A stretch of 64,000 nt of DNA from contig JANQRG010000046.1 in NCBI GenBank assembly GCA_028284665.1, positions 186,001 through 250,000 of the forward strand, in the 5' to 3' direction. This DNA is from Croceivirga sp. Its GTDB lineage: Bacteria; Bacteroidota; Bacteroidia; Flavobacteriales; Flavobacteriaceae. Positions 62,004-64,000 of the stretch are shown in pieces (position 1 is the stretch's first letter; every line of letters starts with the position of its first letter). The notes beneath the pieces are model-generated. The model made no database searches. It saw only the letters and a program-made list of their open reading frames with translations, and was not told where the DNA came from. The translations under genes and the position numbers were made by a program.

Positions 62004-62351
62004 ATGAATGACCTAAAAATGAGAACACAGAATTTTGCATTTAACTGTTGGGTACTTTGTAAAGAATTCCCAAAATCCAGGGAATTTGATGCATGGGTAA
62101 GGCAGTTAATTCGAAGTTCGAGTTCTGTTGGGGCAAATTATCGGGCTGCTTGCAGGGCGAAATCTAGAAAGGATTTCATTAATAAGCTCAAGATAGTTGA
62201 AGAAGAGATTGATGAAAGTATGTATTGGTTAGAACTGTTCTCCAAAGCACAGGACAATCATAAGGAACGACTTGATTTGCTTTGGAAAGAGGCCAATGAA
62301 CTTATTGCGATCGTTGTCAGTTCAATAAAGACAACTAGAAATAATTCATAA
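62004..62351 (+). CDS. four-helix-bundle protein (23S rRNA intervening-sequence type)
   Basis: A 115-residue protein of the S23/IVP family: [56 protein letters not shown] are the family's typical segments. Such genes were first seen in 23S rRNA intervening sequences, where flanking inverted repeats form a stem; they also occur scattered through Bacteroidetes chromosomes. Here it lies within the his operon between the DinB-like gene and hisF, framed by inverted repeats. GTG at 62001 and ATG at 62019 are other possible starts. Confidence 0.85.
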   Translation: MNDLKMRTQNFAFNCWVLCKEFPKSREFDAWVRQLIRSSSSVGANYRAACRAKSRKDFINKLKIVEEEIDESMYWLELFSKAQDNHKERLDLLWKEANELIAIVVSSIKTTRNNS

Positions 62352-62357
62352 TTCTAA

Positions 62358-62370
62358 ATTCGTATTTCGT
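62358..62370. repeat. right flank of the four-helix-bundle element
   Basis: ATTCGTATTTCGT is the reverse complement, with one mismatch, of 61934-61946. Together they can form a long-range stem enclosing the gene. Confidence 0.55.
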
Positions 62371-62379
62371 ACCTATAAA

Positions 62380-63135
62380 ATGCTTACAAAAAGAATCATA
62401 CCCTGCCTGGACATCAAAGACGGAAGGACCGTAAAAGGTGTCAATTTTGTGGAACTGCGAGACGCAGGAGATCCTGTGGAACTGGCACAACGCTATGCTG
62501 ACGAAGGCGCTGACGAATTAGTGTTTCTGGATATTTCAGCAACGGAACAAAAGCGAAAAACCCTGGCCGACCTCGTATATCGGGTGGCCGAAAAACTGAA
62601 TATCCCATTTACCGTCGGTGGTGGCATTAGTTCAGTAGAAGATGTGGATATCTTATTACAAAACGGGGCGGACAAGGTCTCCATTAATTCATCTGCTGTG
62701 AAGCGTCCACAATTGATCAATGAGTTGGTCGCTAAATTCGGTTCGCAGTGTATCGTTGTGGCTATTGATGCTAAACAAATTGGAGGGGAGTGGAAAGTAC
62801 ATTTGGTAGGGGGTAAGGTACCTACCGATGTGGATTTATTTGAATGGGCAAAAGAAGTGGAACAACGAGGGGCTGGTGAGATTTTGTTCACCAGTATGAA
62901 CCATGATGGTACAAAAAACGGATTTGCAAACGAGGCACTGGCAAAGCTCTCCAACCTAGTGAACATTCCGATCATTGCTTCCGGAGGGGCAGGGAAAATT
63001 CATCATTTTTCGGATACTTTTGTCGCGGGGAAGGCAGATGCTGCATTGGCGGCCAGCGTGTTTCATTTCAATGAAATTCCGATCAAAGATTTGAAAAAAG
63101 AATTACAGGCGGAAGGAATTCCGGTTAGAATATGA
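62380..63135 (+). CDS. hisF: imidazole glycerol phosphate synthase, cyclase subunit
   Basis: A 251-residue TIM barrel. Catalytic Asp11 ([11 protein letters not shown]) and Asp130 (VVAIDAK) are conserved, as are the phosphate loops VGGGISS and ASGGAGK. It receives ammonia from HisH, encoded 2.7 kb upstream in the same operon. Confidence 0.96.
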   Translation: MLTKRIIPCLDIKDGRTVKGVNFVELRDAGDPVELAQRYADEGADELVFLDISATEQKRKTLADLVYRVAEKLNIPFTVGGGISSVEDVDILLQNGADKVSINSSAVKRPQLINELVAKFGSQCIVVAIDAKQIGGEWKVHLVGGKVPTDVDLFEWAKEVEQRGAGEILFTSMNHDGTKNGFANEALAKLSNLVNIPIIASGGAGKIHHFSDTFVAGKADAALAASVFHFNEIPIKDLKKELQAEGIPVRI

Positions 63136-63153
63136 TGATGTAAATCGTTGTAC

Positions 63154-63196
63154 GTTGCTCGTTGTTTGTGAATTTGCAGTGCGGACAACGGGCAAC
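63154..63196. repeat. palindromic repeat between hisF and hisIE
   Basis: GTTGCTCGTTGT (63154-63165) and ACAACGGGCAAC (63185-63196) pair over 12 positions with one T-G, enclosing 19 bases; flanking TTGT/ACAA bases continue the theme. No T-run follows, so it is not a standard terminator. Confidence 0.5.
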
Positions 63197-63216
63197 AGAC
63201 AACAAACCACCAAAAC

Positions 63217-63819
63217 ATGAAAGTAGATTTCAACAAAAGCCCAGATGGTTTGGTTCCGGCAATTGTACAAGATGCCACCACCAAAAATGTGCTTATGCTA
63301 GGGTATATGAATCCCGATGCCCTTCAAAAGACACAGGAAACCCAAAAAGTAACCTTTTTTAGCCGTAGTAAGCAACGCCTTTGGACAAAAGGGGAGGAGA
63401 GCGGTAATTTTTTGGAAGTAGTGGATATAAAAGTGGACTGCGATAACGATACGCTTTTAGTTACGGCAAATCCCCTGGGGCCCACGTGCCATAAAGGAAC
63501 GGGCACGTGTTGGGGTGAAGAGAATACCAATACCTATGGATTCTTATCGCAATTGGAGGAGATCATCGCTTCCAGAAAGGAAAATCAACATGACGAGAAG
63601 AGCTATGTAGCCGCCCTATTCCGGAAAGGGATCAACAAAATTGCACAAAAAGTGGGGGAGGAAGCGGTTGAAACGGTAATCGAGGCCAAAGACAACAATG
63701 ACGAACTATTTCTGAATGAAAGTGCGGATTTGCTTTTTCATTTGCTGATCTTGCTTAAAGCAAAGGGTTTTGGACTTAATGACGTAGTAAATATTTTAGA
63801 AGGAAGGCACAAATCATAA
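63217..63819 (+). CDS. hisIE: bifunctional phosphoribosyl-AMP cyclohydrolase / phosphoribosyl-ATP pyrophosphatase
   Basis: A 200-residue fusion for steps two and three. HisI part (about 1-105): MLGYMNPDAL, FFSRSKQRLWTKGEESGN, DCDNDTLL and the zinc Cys in GPTCHKGTGTCW. HisE part (about 110-200): EEAVETVIEAKDNN, DLLFHLLILLKAKG. It is the last gene of the operon. Confidence 0.95.
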   Translation: MKVDFNKSPDGLVPAIVQDATTKNVLMLGYMNPDALQKTQETQKVTFFSRSKQRLWTKGEESGNFLEVVDIKVDCDNDTLLVTANPLGPTCHKGTGTCWGEENTNTYGFLSQLEEIIASRKENQHDEKSYVAALFRKGINKIAQKVGEEAVETVIEAKDNNDELFLNESADLLFHLLILLKAKGFGLNDVVNILEGRHKS

Positions 63820-63842
63820 AGTGCTTTTCCAATTCATCAACC

Positions 63843-63858
63843 TGCCTGCCGCCAGGCA
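63843..63858. repeat. short palindrome after the his operon
   Basis: TGCCTG-CCGC-CAGGCA gives a 6-bp G+C-rich stem 24 bases past hisIE. An A-rich stretch, not a T-run, follows on the plus strand, so it may be a dispersed repeat rather than the operon terminator. Confidence 0.4.
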
Positions 63859-63876
63859 AGCCAAAAAACAATACAT

Positions 63877-64000
63877 ATGATTCACGGAAAGTTGATCATT
63901 ACCCTGGCAACGTGTTGCTTTTTTATGTTTAGCGGGGCTCAACAGACGGCAATAACCTATGCCTTAAATGGCCGGGATACCGCAGCCAGTAACAACCCCT
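63877..64000 (+). CDS. start of an exported protein (cut by window)
   Basis: An ATG opens 41 codons to the window edge: MIHGKLIITLATCCFFMFSG with a plausible signal-peptidase site at AQQ, then TAITYALNGRDTAASNNP. Too little is visible for a family. It is on the same strand as the his operon but separated by the palindrome. Confidence 0.6.
   Translation, partial: MIHGKLIITLATCCFFMFSGAQQTAITYALNGRDTAASNNP

Overview
The window is a stretch of chromosome from a marine-type member of the Bacteroidetes, almost certainly a Flavobacteriaceae. The evidence is the TAnnTTTG -7 promoter elements ahead of many genes, the scarcity of Shine-Dalgarno sequences, PorX (a type IX secretion regulator), a bifunctional LpxC-FabZ, a second LpxD paralog next to efp, SusC/ZnuD-type TonB receptor architecture, and a bifunctional HisB. 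I see no rRNA or tRNA gene, no CRISPR array and no insertion sequence.

Layout. 1-8.7 kb: envelope and secreted proteins (partial VPS10/BNR-repeat protein, NlpC/P60 lipoprotein, alpha/beta hydrolase, a Tat-exported alanine-racemase homolog with altered active-site residues, a DUF5916 barrel protein, a DUF1579-like protein). 8.7-12.3 kb: an ABC-2 exporter (one ATPase, two permeases). 12.4-16.2 kb: a probable metal-acquisition locus (His/Cys-rich small protein, TonB receptor, lipoprotein, small Cys-containing membrane protein). 16.2-21.2 kb: serA, serC, an acyl-CoA reductase and a divergent ferredoxin. 21.4-27.2 kb: ychF, parE, parC. 27.2-36.9 kb: housekeeping genes (sterol-desaturase-like, TerC, XRE and Lrp regulators, aroB, proline dehydrogenase, ald, tsaE).

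36.9-42.8 kb is an A+T-rich accessory island between tsaE and porX. It holds two tandem internally duplicated membrane proteins, an XRE-like repressor, an HlyD adaptor, two short HTH proteins and the decayed remains of a C39-peptidase ABC exporter. A 13-bp palindromic motif (TAGAAAATATTCT and variants) recurs four times, once ahead of each transcription start in the island, which suggests one small regulon under the island's own repressor. A single-unit relative of the duplicated membrane proteins and a 42-aa secreted peptide gene lie just outside, between ald and tsaE.

42.8-55.0 kb: porX, an HD phosphohydrolase, the lipid A genes lpxD-lpxC/fabZ-lpxA, efp, a second lpxD, sucD, fabG, a VWA membrane protein and a prohibitin-like protein. 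55.0-63.8 kb: the complete histidine operon hisG-D-C-B-H-A-F-IE, preceded by a classical-looking attenuator: a 17-aa leader peptide with three consecutive His codons and mutually exclusive antiterminator and terminator hairpins. The operon carries a GNAT acetyltransferase, a DinB-like protein and a four-helix-bundle (23S-IVS-type) gene flanked by inverted repeats, plus dispersed palindromic repeats in its spacers. The window ends inside a secreted protein gene.

All family names come from reading the translated sequence and from memory of the families; no database search was run.
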